Assembly: GCA_031278675.1 (NCBI GenBank)
Contig: JAITJY010000208.1
Location: 1-5,158, forward strand
Length of the DNA stretch: 5,158 nt
Source of the DNA: Bifidobacteriaceae bacterium
Lineage (GTDB): Bacteria > Actinomycetota > Actinomycetes > Actinomycetales > WQXJ01
Direction: 5' to 3'
Part shown: positions 5,128 through 5,158 of the stretch, in pieces
How the letters are laid out: every line of letters begins with the position of its first letter
Numbering within the stretch: position 1 is the first letter of the stretch
Made by a program: the position numbers and the translations under genes
Notes under the pieces: model-generated
What the model was told of the DNA's origin: nothing
Seen by the model: the letters and a program-made list of their open reading frames with translations, nothing else
Database searches by the model: none

Positions 5128-5158
5128 ACAGATGATCTTCTTGACATGGTTACGCCGC

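Larger units (their letters stand above)
5045..5158 (-). mobile_element. Group II intron, 3' terminal part (continues beyond right edge)
   Basis: Read on the minus strand, the sequence entering from the right edge ends in a structure matching group II intron domain V followed by domain VI. Group II introns are self-splicing retroelements that usually encode a reverse transcriptase/maturase in domain IV; that gene, if present, lies outside the window to the right. The 31 bases from 5158 to 5128 before domain V are too short to assign to the maturase end or domain IV. The exact 3' splice site is not fixed: an end at 5045 gives the usual terminal AC but places the candidate branch A only 5 nt from the end, whereas an end at 5041 would run into the ATPase start codon. 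Class (IIB or IIC) cannot be told from this fragment. Confidence 0.85.

Overview
The window is high-GC DNA with the gene content of an actinomycete (Actinomycetota). The diagnostic block on the minus strand is rpmG (ribosomal protein L33, 3400-3230), a fused HadA/HadB MaoC-type dehydratase (3223-2171) and murB (2128-752). As I recall it, rpmG - MaoC - MaoC - murB is a conserved actinobacterial order. I cannot assign a genus.

Layout, left to right. 1-470 (+) is the 3' end of an adenosine deaminase gene, convergent with murB. 471-751 is the gap between the two convergent genes. It holds a hairpin over the add stop codon and an array of about 9.6 tandem 16-bp units (491-650). 752-2128 (-) is murB, about 100 residues longer than expected because of a repeat-rich insertion. 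2171-3223 (-) is the fused dehydratase, whose two hot-dog halves are joined by an Ala/Pro linker carrying a 66-bp repeat. 3230-3400 (-) is rpmG, which sits 6 nt upstream of the dehydratase. 3401-3713 has no convincing gene and must hold the operon's promoter. 3714-5042 (-) encodes an AAA_14/DUF4143 ATPase, an accessory gene. From about 5045 to the right edge (-) is the 3' end of a group II intron (domains V and VI), ending within a few bases of the ATPase start codon.

Working together: rpmG-hadAB-murB is tightly packed (6 and 42 nt gaps) and is probably one housekeeping operon linking translation, acyl-chain dehydration and peptidoglycan precursor synthesis. Adenosine deaminase is a purine-salvage enzyme that only shares the neighbourhood. 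The ATPase and intron look like later arrivals upstream of the operon.

The most unusual features are: (1) tandem-repeat growth at three separate places in this otherwise conserved locus (16-bp, 63-bp and 66-bp units); (2) the MurB insertion, which repeats the short segment around the residue equivalent to E. coli MurB Tyr190; and (3) the group II intron end butted against an ATPase start codon. I found no clear evidence of a wholly new multi-gene system.
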